A stretch of DNA of 41,877 nucleotides, from assembly GCA_017447305.1 (NCBI GenBank), contig JAFSNY010000003.1, forward strand, positions 1 to 41,877. Reading direction: 5' to 3'. Position numbers and translations under genes: made by a program. This stretch comes from Bacilli bacterium. GTDB lineage: Bacteria > Bacillota_I > Bacilli_A > RFN20 > CAG-826. Positions 24,570 to 31,205 of the stretch are shown piece after piece (positions within the stretch are counted from its first letter, which is position 1; each line of letters opens with the position of its first letter). Below the pieces are notes generated by a model. That model saw only the letters and a program-made list of their open reading frames with translations. It was not told the DNA's origin and did no database searches.

Positions 24570-24626
24570 TATCTTTGTAATAAAGACCCTGTAGCTTTGC
24601 GTCGCCACATCGCTGTGGCTTTGCTT
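24560..24626 (-). promoter_or_regulatory. Cyclic di-GMP class I (GEMM-I) riboswitch aptamer
   Basis: The minus strand shows the class I c-di-GMP aptamer layout: P1 5' strand GCAAA; P2 GCCACA-GCGA-TGTGGC with a GNRA loop; the highly conserved junction GACGCAAAGC; P3 with GGGTCTTT and AAAGATAGCC; and the closing P1 strand TTGCC. It starts about 7-10 nt after the predicted transcription start and runs straight into the overlapping terminator. It governs ten genes down to 9612. The alternative ligand cGAMP (GEMM-Ib) differs at one P2/P3 position and is not excluded, but the neighbouring EAL, GGDEF and HD-GYP genes favour c-di-GMP. Confidence 0.92.
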
Positions 24627-24639
24627 TTATCTCGTGCAT

Positions 24640-24668
24640 ATCTTAACATGACTATTTCAATCGTTCAA
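24640..24668 (-). promoter_or_regulatory. Promoter of the riboswitch operon
   Basis: On the minus strand TTGAAC (24663-24668), a 17-bp spacer and TAAGAT (24640-24645). The expected start near 24633 places the aptamer at the very 5' end of the transcript. The rest of the gene-free stretch 24464-24790 holds the aptamer, its terminator and the terminator of the next gene upstream. Confidence 0.72.
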
Positions 24669-24750
24669 TAGTTTTTTTTAAAACTTTTTTATACAAAAAA
24701 GTGAAGTTCCTCAATTTGTTAATTATACATATTCTTAATAAGGAAATGCC

Positions 24751-24792
24751 TGCATAAAAAATAAAAGAAAAGAACGAATTTTTCATCGTTCT
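24751..24792 (-). terminator. Terminator of the small membrane protein gene
   Basis: Minus-strand arms AGAACGA (24792-24786) and TCGTTCT (24777-24771) with an 8-nt loop, then TTTCTTTTATTTTTT. The 5' arm overlaps the stop codon of the gene it ends. Confidence 0.8.
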
Positions 24793-25144
24793 ATTTTTCT
24801 TCATTTTCTTTATTGAGATCGTTGAGGAGTTCTCTTCTTAACGCTTCTTTTTGTTCTTCGGTCAAGTCGTTAACTTGGACAGGTTCTTTCTTAGTGGATT
24901 TTCTAACAAAGACTACAAGACCAATAATATTCGCTGCTAGTAACACAAATAATGGAATGACAAACACCCAAAGGTAGAATGTTGTGTTCTTTTGCAAATA
25001 ACCTATAAATGTTGATGTATCTGGTGGAGTATCTGGGTTTGCCGCTGTCTGAGCTAGCATGATAATACTCACTACAAGATCAAAAACAGTGATGGCAACA
25101 TCTAGCACGATTAGGACGATTAGTAGTGGCTTTTTAAACTTCAT
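24791..25144 (-). CDS. Small two-helix membrane protein with charged tail
   Basis: A 117-residue protein. Hydrophobic segments at about 6-32 and 56-79 flank a short Pro/Thr-rich outside loop (NPDTPPDTSTF). A charged cytoplasmic tail ends LTEEQKEALRRELLNDL. That tail closely resembles the end of the SipW-type peptidase (LSKEDKERLKREMLDEI), with the same spacing of acidic and basic residues. It is a monocistronic unit with its own promoter (25177-25204) and terminator, placed between the riboswitch operon and the fifth surface-protein gene. AAGGA precedes the start by about 10 nt. I recognise no family; the tail suggests a shared partner with the peptidase (inference). Confidence 0.78.
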   Translation of the reverse strand: MKFKKPLLIVLIVLDVAITVFDLVVSIIMLAQTAANPDTPPDTSTFIGYLQKNTTFYLWVFVIPLFVLLAANIIGLVVFVRKSTKKEPVQVNDLTEEQKEALRRELLNDLNKENEEK

Positions 25145-25176
25145 ACAATAAAATCCTTGGATAAAAACCTAGTGAT

Positions 25177-25204
25177 ATTCTATAGCATTTTCTAAATAAT
25201 GCAA
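25177..25204 (-). promoter_or_regulatory. Promoter of the small membrane protein gene
   Basis: On the minus strand TTGCAT (25199-25204), a 16-bp spacer and TAGAAT (25177-25182). An 18-bp perfect palindrome lies 11 bp upstream of the -35 box. Confidence 0.5.
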
Positions 25205-25215
25205 TGTATTTTTAT

Positions 25216-25233
25216 TTCTTGATTAATCAAGAA
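25216..25233. repeat. Perfect 18-bp palindrome
   Basis: TTCTTGATTAATCAAGAA reads the same on both strands and lies just upstream of the -35 box of the small membrane protein gene. On the plus strand it is followed by a T-run (ATATTTTTTTT), but no plus-strand gene ends there. It could be a regulator binding site. Confidence 0.45.
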
Positions 25234-25264
25234 TATTTTTTTTATAACCTTCAAAGCGGAAAAA

Positions 25265-25302
25265 ATATAAAAAAATCACCCCGAATTTTACATCCGAGGT
25301 GA
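25265..25302 (-). terminator. Terminator of the fifth surface-protein gene
   Basis: Minus-strand TCACCTCG (25302-25295) pairs with CGGGGTGA (25283-25276) with one G-U pair; loop of 11 nt; followed by TTTTTTTATATTTTT. It lies about 20 bp after the stop at 25324. Confidence 0.85.
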
Positions 25303-25323
25303 GTTTATTTTTGATGTTATAGA

Positions 25324-26409
25324 TTATGCATCAGCGACGTTATAAACACCGAATTCCATTGATGTAGTAACACGTTCATAAATGGTTTCTTCATCGTTGG
25401 TGATGTTTTCGTCAGTACCTTCGTACCAAGCAACACAAGTGTATGTCATGGAAACGGCAGTATTTTCAGCTCTGTGGAAATATCCAAGGTAGTTGGAATA
25501 TCCAGATAAAGCAGCGGCTTTAGTGATTGTTCCGGAGGTTGGAACGGCTGTTGTATCAGCACTATCCATAAGGACTTTACCAGAACCAGCAGTAGCTGCA
25601 CTTCTAGTTCCATTGACGAATTGTGTGGTTTCGGTGCCATAAGCGGTACCAGCGAGATCTGTATCAACACTTAATCCATCAACGAATTGACATTTTGCAC
25701 TGGTTTGTCTATCGGCCCAAACTTTTGTAAAACCAAGGGAATTGGCTGGAACAGTGGTTGGAACAATGGCAACTCTGAATGCTTTACCAGTGTCATCTGG
25801 TAATTCTTTGTAATATGTTGTACCTGCAACTAATGTGCCTGGAGCAGCGACTGTTAATTTGTCATCGGTATAATAACCGGTTCCGCTTTCTCCACCAACG
25901 GCTTTATAAGCTTCGTGGACCCAAGTGTTGGAGCCTAAGCTTAAGAATAAGCCAACATCAGATGTAGGATTTGCGGAGAATCTCATTGTAAATGTGATTG
26001 TCCAAGTAAATGCTGTGTAGACATTGGTTTCTCTGAGTAAACCATAGGACGCATCCCCAGTATAAAGAGCACTAGCTAATGGGATAACTTTTCCGACTTT
26101 CTTGCCTTCGGCATCAGGAGCAATAATGTCCTGTGTTAAGGAAGTGTGATCGAAAGAGGCATCAGTTAAGACATGTGCACTGTTGGTAACGGTAATTTTC
26201 TTGTTTTCGTTATCAGCAGATGTACCGAGACCAGCGCCAAGTGAAGCTTCAAGATTATCTTTAGTATTAACAACCGCGAATTCGCCTGCGGTGAATGAAT
26301 AGGTTCTATTAGCAGTGAACCATGCAACGGTTCCACTGACAGAAGCGGCGGTTGAGAGAAGTAATAATCCGAGAGCTGGCACAATAATTTTTGATTTTTT
26401 CATTTTCAT
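25324..26409 (-). CDS. SipW-type exported surface protein with AWF motif (separate transcription unit)
   Basis: Start taken as the ATG at 26409 (361 residues, MKMKKSKIIVPALG) because AAGGAG (26423-26428) lies upstream; the frame is open further 5' but that would place the ribosome site inside the gene. The hydrophobic signal ends in SVSGTVAWFTANRTYSF (about residues 24-40), a SipW-type motif like those of the operon proteins. The mature part is Thr/Ala/Gly-rich with few charged residues. The C-terminal element is more divergent: VAWYEGTDEN in place of LEGWD, then strand TSMEFGVYNV. It has its own promoter, a 138-nt structured leader and a terminator. Probable substrate of the peptidase at 14957-15976 and perhaps a separate fibre or coat subunit. 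Confidence 0.85.
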   Translation of the reverse strand: MKMKKSKIIVPALGLLLLSTAASVSGTVAWFTANRTYSFTAGEFAVVNTKDNLEASLGAGLGTSADNENKKITVTNSAHVLTDASFDHTSLTQDIIAPDAEGKKVGKVIPLASALYTGDASYGLLRETNVYTAFTWTITFTMRFSANPTSDVGLFLSLGSNTWVHEAYKAVGGESGTGYYTDDKLTVAAPGTLVAGTTYYKELPDDTGKAFRVAIVPTTVPANSLGFTKVWADRQTSAKCQFVDGLSVDTDLAGTAYGTETTQFVNGTRSAATAGSGKVLMDSADTTAVPTSGTITKAAALSGYSNYLGYFHRAENTAVSMTYTCVAWYEGTDENITNDEETIYERVTTSMEFGVYNVADA

Positions 26410-26547
26410 ATATTGTTTTAGTCTCCTTAATTCAAACGACAAAATCATTCAACTAATCTTTTTTATTAAATTGAATGGATGATAGATTACGATTTTGCAT
26501 CACATGTCGCCAATCAAGATGGGACTTCCTGATCGCTTTCGCTTTGC
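26410..26547 (-). promoter_or_regulatory. Structured 5' leader of the fifth surface-protein gene
   Basis: Between the predicted start and the ATG the minus-strand RNA can form a 7-bp hairpin AUCAGGA/UCUUGAU (26533-26527 and 26519-26513) and a long AU-rich hairpin CATTCAA/TTGAATG (26477-26471 with 26452-26446), which is extended by CAAAATC/GATTTTG (26497-26491 with 26446-26440) and followed by ATTTTGT. The words GCAAAGC and GGCGAC also occur in the c-di-GMP-I aptamer, but the GACGCAAAGC core is missing, so I do not assign a riboswitch class. Confidence 0.45.
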
Positions 26548-26553
26548 ACTAAT

Positions 26554-26583
26554 ATTGTAAGTTTTTTCTTAATTTAAAGTCAA
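26554..26583 (-). promoter_or_regulatory. Promoter of the fifth surface-protein gene
   Basis: On the minus strand TTGACT (26578-26583), an 18-bp spacer and TACAAT (26554-26559), close to the sigma-A consensus and the best-matching promoter in the window. Confidence 0.7.
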
Positions 26584-26632
26584 ATATTTTTTTATAAGCT
26601 TTGCTTCTTGTTGATTTTTTTATATTTTTTAA

Positions 26633-26656
26633 TAAAGAAAAACTGGCGTTTGCCAG
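26633..26656 (-). terminator. Terminator of the potassium channel gene
   Basis: Minus-strand CTGGC-AAAC-GCCAG (26656-26643) followed by TTTTTCTTTATT; 5 bp after the stop at 26662. Confidence 0.85.
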
Positions 26657-26661
26657 CTTAA

Positions 26662-27579
26662 CTATTTCTTTTTCTTTGTGTGTTTAGCGTCGCTTTCCGC
26701 TTCGTCTTTAATGTCTTTAAATTCCTTGCTATCTTTCTTTCCTTCTGTCTCATTGTAGAAGTTAACGATGATACTGGTGATGATCGCAACGACGACAATT
26801 CCATATAATCCTAAAATCACTGTGAGGATTCTTCCGGTAGGAGTTTCAGCAGCAAAATCACCAAAGCCAATGGTGGTCACAACAGCGAAACTATACCATA
26901 ACGCATCTGGAAAATTATCTATTGTTGGTTCAATCCTCATTAAAACCAAAGAAAATGCGATCATACTAGCAAGGAGTCCAAAGAGAACTTCTAAAGCGTA
27001 TGTTCTAAAAATAATCTTAATTAAAACTTTGAGTTTGAGTTTGGAAAAGGTGGCCGCCACTACTTCAAAGATTGCTGACGTTGCCATTAGTGTACATTCA
27101 ATAGTGACAACTGATACTGTATTAGCGTCAGTAGGGATTAATAATCCGACCGCAGCAAGGACTGCAGCGAGAATGATAATTGAGTTAAGAACAATATTTC
27201 GAGGTGAAGAATCACCAATAATTCTAAAGATTCGACCAATAACTATAGTTAAACAATATAATCCTGCGGTTAATGAGAATAGATATTCATTGCTTTTTGC
27301 GTATAAAACTATGATTCCTAGGGCTACATCTAAAATGAATAAGACAGCAAACCTTGCGAAGGTGATCTTATTTGGTTCTTTAATAAACGTAATGAGTCGA
27401 ATAACACCAAGGATAATAAATACCCAAAGAAGGAAAAGAGTGGCTTTATCTAAGTCATTTTCTGAAGCATAGGTGATTGTTAATAATGAAAGAGCAATAA
27501 CAAGAATGGATAAAGTAGCTCCAATAATTAAGGAGATTACTCTTACTACAGTTGGATTATATTTGCTTGTTTTTTCCAT
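26662..27579 (-). CDS. Voltage-gated-type potassium channel (6 TM, ion_trans family)
   Basis: A 305-residue protein with six hydrophobic segments and a pore loop ALWYSFAVVTTIGFGD; the selectivity filter TTIGFGD lies at 235-241, followed by the last helix and a Lys/Glu-rich tail. This is the layout of bacterial Kv/Kch-like channels. The fourth segment region lacks a dense Arg ladder, so voltage sensing is uncertain, and no RCK/TrkA-N domain follows. The start has AAGGTGG upstream and a TATAAT box at 27613-27618 (minus strand). The gene is a single-gene unit between terminators with no visible tie to the surface operon. Confidence 0.9.
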   Translation of the reverse strand: MEKTSKYNPTVVRVISLIIGATLSILVIALSLLTITYASENDLDKATLFLLWVFIILGVIRLITFIKEPNKITFARFAVLFILDVALGIIVLYAKSNEYLFSLTAGLYCLTIVIGRIFRIIGDSSPRNIVLNSIIILAAVLAAVGLLIPTDANTVSVVTIECTLMATSAIFEVVAATFSKLKLKVLIKIIFRTYALEVLFGLLASMIAFSLVLMRIEPTIDNFPDALWYSFAVVTTIGFGDFAAETPTGRILTVILGLYGIVVVAIITSIIVNFYNETEGKKDSKEFKDIKDEAESDAKHTKKKK

Positions 27580-27651
27580 AATTAATCGACCACCTTTATA
27601 TCATTATTTCTAATTATACTAGAAATATCCTTTTCTTTGATAATTAAATAG

Positions 27652-27672
27652 GAAAAAAGAGGGCTACCCCTC
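27652..27672 (-). terminator. Terminator of the HD-GYP gene
   Basis: Minus-strand GAGGG-GTAG-CCCTC (27672-27659) followed by TTTTTTCC. The stem overlaps the stop codon at 27664. Confidence 0.8.
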
Positions 27673-28965
27673 ATTTAAATCCTTCTTGCTAACTTCAACG
27701 AATTGATCTTGATACTTTAGGAAGATATCGACAAGTTTTGAATCAAAGTGCGTTCCTGATTCTTGCTTTATTATCTCAATCGCTTCATCGATAGGAATTG
27801 CTTCTTTATAACATCTTTTTGAAATAAGTGCGTCAAAGACATCGGCAATTGACATAATTCTTGCTTCAAGAGGAATTTCTTCTCCCTTTAATCCTTTTGG
27901 ATATCCACTTCCGTCCCATCTTTCATGATGGCAAGTCGCGAGATTAGAGGCAAAATCTAAATACTCTTCATCAGTGATGTTGCTTAAAATCTTTCTAACA
28001 ACATTTCCACCTTCAGAAGCATGTTTTTTCATTTCTTCATATTCCGCAGGTGTTAATTTACCTGGTTTCTTTAAGATTTTATCTGAGACAACAATTTTAC
28101 CAACATCATGCATTGGTGCGAGTGTAAACAACAAAGAAATAAAGTGATCATCGATAACATTGGAGTACACGCCATCTTTTTTGGCGTTCTCTGCGATTAA
28201 TTTAACATATAAACTGGTACGCGCAACATGTTCTCCTGTTTCGATATCACGGCTTTCAATTAAGTTAGCTAATCCGGAAATGATGTTTTCCTGCATTGCG
28301 GACATCTTCTTTTGATGAGCAACTAGTTCAGCTTTCATATCTTCTTGGACTAAATCGTTATAGTAGATGTAGCAAATCGATGATCCGATAGCGATGGCAA
28401 GATATGCGACATTAATCTTAAAAATACTCATTGGAATAATTCCAGCAACAAGTACAACCATAATTGCAATGATGGTAATCGCATCACGATGTCTGAACTT
28501 TCTTCCAACAAAGAATAAAGATACGACAAGGTAACCTAAACTTAAAACATATGATAATCCGTACAGCACTAGGAAGAGAGATCCTCTTTCGTACCCAGTT
28601 TCAGTAAATGAGAACACCCAACCAAATGGTGCGGCAATAGTTTCAATTAAAAGATTAACTCCAAAAAAGATAATCGCTATACGTCCTTGATAATTTAATC
28701 CAAGGGCACCAGTGAAAAGCATTGCAAGGACAGGAGATAAAGAGAATTGAATGACTGTTAAAATTGTTAATGGGATAGCGAAAATCTTATCATAATATCC
28801 ACAGTGGACCGCATATTCCGCCGCAGAATTAAACATAATGACAAGGAAGGTAGCAATAAACCATTCTTTTTGATTCTTGTTAAACCCAGAGTAATGTAAA
28901 ACATGGAACGTCATCGCCAACATCAATAACTCGGTAATAATGAACGCGCTAAGATAAAATGTCAC
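27664..28965 (-). CDS. Membrane HD-GYP domain protein (c-di-GMP phosphodiesterase)
   Basis: A 433-residue protein. The first ~215 residues hold about seven hydrophobic segments, a membrane sensor of unknown ligand. A short linker leads to an HD-GYP domain with ETGEH (about 243), the HD pair in MHDVGKI (H286, D287), and HHERWDGSGYP (H346-H347, GYP at 354-356). All metal and GYP residues expected of active c-di-GMP hydrolases are present. The start is a GTG (28963-28965) with GGAGAGG about 8 nt upstream. Together with the EAL and GGDEF proteins of this window it belongs to the c-di-GMP network; co-regulation with the surface operon is not shown. Confidence 0.92.
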   Translation of the reverse strand: MTFYLSAFIITELLMLAMTFHVLHYSGFNKNQKEWFIATFLVIMFNSAAEYAVHCGYYDKIFAIPLTILTVIQFSLSPVLAMLFTGALGLNYQGRIAIIFFGVNLLIETIAAPFGWVFSFTETGYERGSLFLVLYGLSYVLSLGYLVVSLFFVGRKFRHRDAITIIAIMVVLVAGIIPMSIFKINVAYLAIAIGSSICYIYYNDLVQEDMKAELVAHQKKMSAMQENIISGLANLIESRDIETGEHVARTSLYVKLIAENAKKDGVYSNVIDDHFISLLFTLAPMHDVGKIVVSDKILKKPGKLTPAEYEEMKKHASEGGNVVRKILSNITDEEYLDFASNLATCHHERWDGSGYPKGLKGEEIPLEARIMSIADVFDALISKRCYKEAIPIDEAIEIIKQESGTHFDSKLVDIFLKYQDQFVEVSKKDLNEG

Positions 28966-29022
28966 TTATTCATCCTCTCCTATAAGAATATTATGCACGC
29001 GTAAAAAAGAATAGTTTTTTTA

Positions 29023-29043
29023 ATTTATCTGATTGCGAGATAA
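29023..29043 (-). terminator. Possible hairpin at the end of the rnf operon
   Basis: TTATCT and AGATAA arms (29023-29041) with a 7-nt loop can be extended by AT pairs. On the minus strand no immediate U-run follows (ATTAAAAAAACTATTCTTTTTT), so it is a weak terminator candidate directly at the stop of the last rnf-operon gene. Confidence 0.35.
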
Positions 29044-29562
29044 TTAAAAGTTGTATTTTTCTCTTTGCTTTTTAATCACACCAGATTTAATGATAATTCT
29101 TGATACTATTCCCACTATTACACCTGTGATAATCGCAAATATAGCGATAAATGGAAGATAGAAGATGACATATGGTGTGCCTAGATAGAATATCGCAACA
29201 ATTATTTGTCCAATAACATGAAAGATTGATCCGATAACACTTACCCCTAGAACAGAGAATTGCTTGATAAATAGATAAAAAAGAATCATCACACCTAGGG
29301 ACAAGAAAGCGCCAGTAAAAGACATCAAAAATCCCATCGATAAAAAGGTTCCTCTAATAAAACTAGCGAGGATAACACGGCATAAATTAACAAAAATGGC
29401 TTCTAGTATGCCTAATTCATAAAGGGTGATGAGAATCAAAATATTAGCTAATCCAAGCCTCACTCCAGGGATACCAATACTCGGAATAAAAGACTCAACG
29501 ATAGCAAGCACTATCGCTGCAGCGGTAAGGATAGCAATCAAAGTAATCTTATGAACGTTCAT
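29044..29562 (-). CDS. Gx transporter family protein (Hpre_diP_synt_I family)
   Basis: This 172-residue protein has five to six hydrophobic segments and the N-terminal motif SIGIPGVRLGLANI typical of the family once named heptaprenyl diphosphate synthase component I. The family is commonly found next to rnf, apbE and NusG-II genes and resembles S-components of ECF transporters; its substrate is not established. The start overlaps the previous stop (TAATG), and it is the last gene of the operon. The transport role is from family knowledge; the association with Rnf flavinylation genes is a recurrent context. Confidence 0.85.
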   Translation of the reverse strand: MNVHKITLIAILTAAAIVLAIVESFIPSIGIPGVRLGLANILILITLYELGILEAIFVNLCRVILASFIRGTFLSMGFLMSFTGAFLSLGVMILFYLFIKQFSVLGVSVIGSIFHVIGQIIVAIFYLGTPYVIFYLPFIAIFAIITGVIVGIVSRIIIKSGVIKKQREKYNF

Positions 29563-29939
29563 TATCCTAACTCCGCATCATTTAAGGATTTGCCTTCTAT
29601 TATGATATACACTTCGTTATACGCACATATGATAGGTTTATTGCTTTCATAGACGTATCCCATATGAACACAATCTTGGTGAGGACAATTCGATTCAACA
29701 ATAGCAATCCCACCATTATAAGTATGAATATGAACTTCCCCATGGGTTCCTTGAACGAAGTAATCATTCTCTTCTTTTTTAGATAAATCGATAACTTCTT
29801 TAACATCATTTTGAACGTAGACTTTCGCAATGAGATTCTTCTTAATAGAAGAAAAACTAAAGATAATTAAAGCAATCGTCGCAATTAATAGTAAAGCGGC
29901 AATTAAAAAGATATCGTTTCTTAGTTTCTTCTTATCCAT
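29562..29939 (-). CDS. NusG domain II-containing membrane-anchored protein
   Basis: A 125-residue protein: one N-terminal membrane helix (about 9-30), then an extracytoplasmic beta domain with SNCPHQDCVHMGYV and PIICAYNEV, the conserved Cys-containing core of stand-alone NusG_II proteins (there usually CPdqxCvxxG and IxCLPN). It is not a transcription factor. Such proteins co-occur with apbE, Gx transporter and Rnf genes and may help extracytoplasmic flavinylation or electron transfer. The start overlaps the apbE stop by 1 nt. Confidence 0.83.
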   Translation of the reverse strand: MDKKKLRNDIFLIAALLLIATIALIIFSFSSIKKNLIAKVYVQNDVKEVIDLSKKEENDYFVQGTHGEVHIHTYNGGIAIVESNCPHQDCVHMGYVYESNKPIICAYNEVYIIIEGKSLNDAELG

Positions 29940-30889
29940 TAATGATATTTGACCTCGATGTCTTTATTCGAATAAACAATCTTCTTATCTTTGATAACGA
30001 TGGTTTTGACATTTTGTATTTCTTCTATCTCTTTAATTTCATCAACACTGTTCATCATCATCGAAGTAGATAGGGCGTCTCCTAGATATCCTTTATCTGA
30101 GATAACAATCACTGCGTCATAGTTATTAATCGCACTTCCAGTTACTGGATTGATAATGTGTGAATAAGTGACGTCATTAATCTTTACTCCTTGAGTGGAC
30201 ACTCCTGAAGTCGAAACAAAACAATTCTTAAGTTCAATATAAGCATTAGTTAAATCATTAATACCAATAGAGAATAATCCACTTTTATTATTCTTTTCAC
30301 CAACAAGAATGCTTGATGATCCAGCGTTAACTAAGTAATGGCTGATATCTTTATTTTTAAGATAAGTATAAACCTCATCTAGCGCATATCCTTTAGCGAT
30401 TCCTCCAACATCAATTTCCGCTTCTCCTAGACGCTTAATTTTGTTGTTTTCATTAAATTCAATGGAGGATACATGCATTTTTTCTAATTCTTCATTAATT
30501 ATTTCATCACTTAATACTTCGCCTTTTTCTAATGATTCTTTCCATTTTTTAGATAAAGAACCACATAATGGATCAAAGTATGCCGCTCCTTCATTTTTAA
30601 CACTAAAAGCTTTATTTAGGAGATTATATAATCCATTATCCACAACAACTTCTTCATTCGTGTGATTGATCGTATAGACATTATGAACATCTCTACTCCG
30701 GTAGTTATCAGATAATTTGTCGTAACGAGTGAAGATTCCTTCAATATCTTTAAGATTGCCACTATCTCCCTCATAGAGATTAATGTTAATCATCGTATCA
30801 AAACAAAAAATCTTGCTATTAACAATTTTAGTTTGTGAGCAAGATATTAAAGTTAAAAGGGGAATGAAGAGAAGGAGTCTTTTCATCAT
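29939..30889 (-). CDS. apbE: FAD:protein FMN transferase ApbE
   Basis: A 316-residue lipoprotein: signal MMKRLLLFIPLLTLISC with a lipobox-like LISC (Cys 17), then the ApbE fold with FDTMINI, the FAD-binding motif DVGGIAKGYALDEV (about 155-168), NAGSS and THIINPVTG-like SHIINPVTG near the end. The enzyme attaches FMN through a phosphoester to Thr in exported flavoproteins. Its clients are probably RnfG (CGATYG) and RnfD (AGATPL) encoded upstream in the same operon. The start overlaps the rnfB stop by 4 nt. Length and motifs are normal for the family. Confidence 0.95.
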   Translation of the reverse strand: MMKRLLLFIPLLTLISCSQTKIVNSKIFCFDTMININLYEGDSGNLKDIEGIFTRYDKLSDNYRSRDVHNVYTINHTNEEVVVDNGLYNLLNKAFSVKNEGAAYFDPLCGSLSKKWKESLEKGEVLSDEIINEELEKMHVSSIEFNENNKIKRLGEAEIDVGGIAKGYALDEVYTYLKNKDISHYLVNAGSSSILVGEKNNKSGLFSIGINDLTNAYIELKNCFVSTSGVSTQGVKINDVTYSHIINPVTGSAINNYDAVIVISDKGYLGDALSTSMMMNSVDEIKEIEEIQNVKTIVIKDKKIVYSNKDIEVKYH

Positions 30890-31203
30890 AGATGAACCTT
30901 AACTTTACTCCCATCCTCATTTGGATGTTTATCTAAATAATCAATAATTGGTTGGAAGTTAGCATCTTCCTTCCCTGGTTTACATTTTTTAAGATTTTCT
31001 TCTTTTCCAGTGACAATTGCTTCCGCCATCGCCTTACATCCCGCGTATCCGCAGGATCCACAGTTATAATTTGGAAGTTTTTTAGCCACTTCTTCAATTC
31101 TTTCATCTTCTTTGACGTGCAAAATTTTCGCTGCGATAGCAAGACCGAGACCAAGTAATAATCCAAGACCTAAAAGGATAAGTACTGCCCAAAGTATTTC
31201 CAT
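30886..31203 (-). CDS. rnfB: Short RnfB (N-terminal 4Fe-4S domain only)
   Basis: RnfB normally has a membrane helix, a 4Fe-4S domain (C-x2-C-x4-C-x16/17-C) and two or more ferredoxin-type clusters, about 190-300 residues in all. Here there are 105 residues: a helix (about 3-25) and C48, C51, C56 and C74 in NCGSCGYAGCK...KKC, then a short tail. No ferredoxin-type CxxCxxCxxxCP motifs follow, and the next gene starts at once with a 4-nt overlap, so the shortening is a stable gene structure, not a window edge. Electrons from ferredoxin must enter through this one cluster or an unlinked partner. The Fe-S-like 65-residue protein upstream may compensate. Confidence 0.88.
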   Translation of the reverse strand: MEILWAVLILLGLGLLLGLGLAIAAKILHVKEDERIEEVAKKLPNYNCGSCGYAGCKAMAEAIVTGKEENLKKCKPGKEDANFQPIIDYLDKHPNEDGSKVKVHL

Positions 31204-31205
31204 GA

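Noticed and set aside
26410-26547. Second c-di-GMP-I riboswitch before the fifth surface-protein gene
   Set aside because: GCAAAGC and GGCGAC are present, but the conserved GACGCAAAGC junction and a proper P1/P3 are not; reported only as a structured leader.
26768-27472. Plus-strand open frame of 234 codons opposite the potassium channel gene
   Set aside because: It mirrors the channel gene, has no ribosome site, and its composition is what the antisense of a hydrophobic gene gives.
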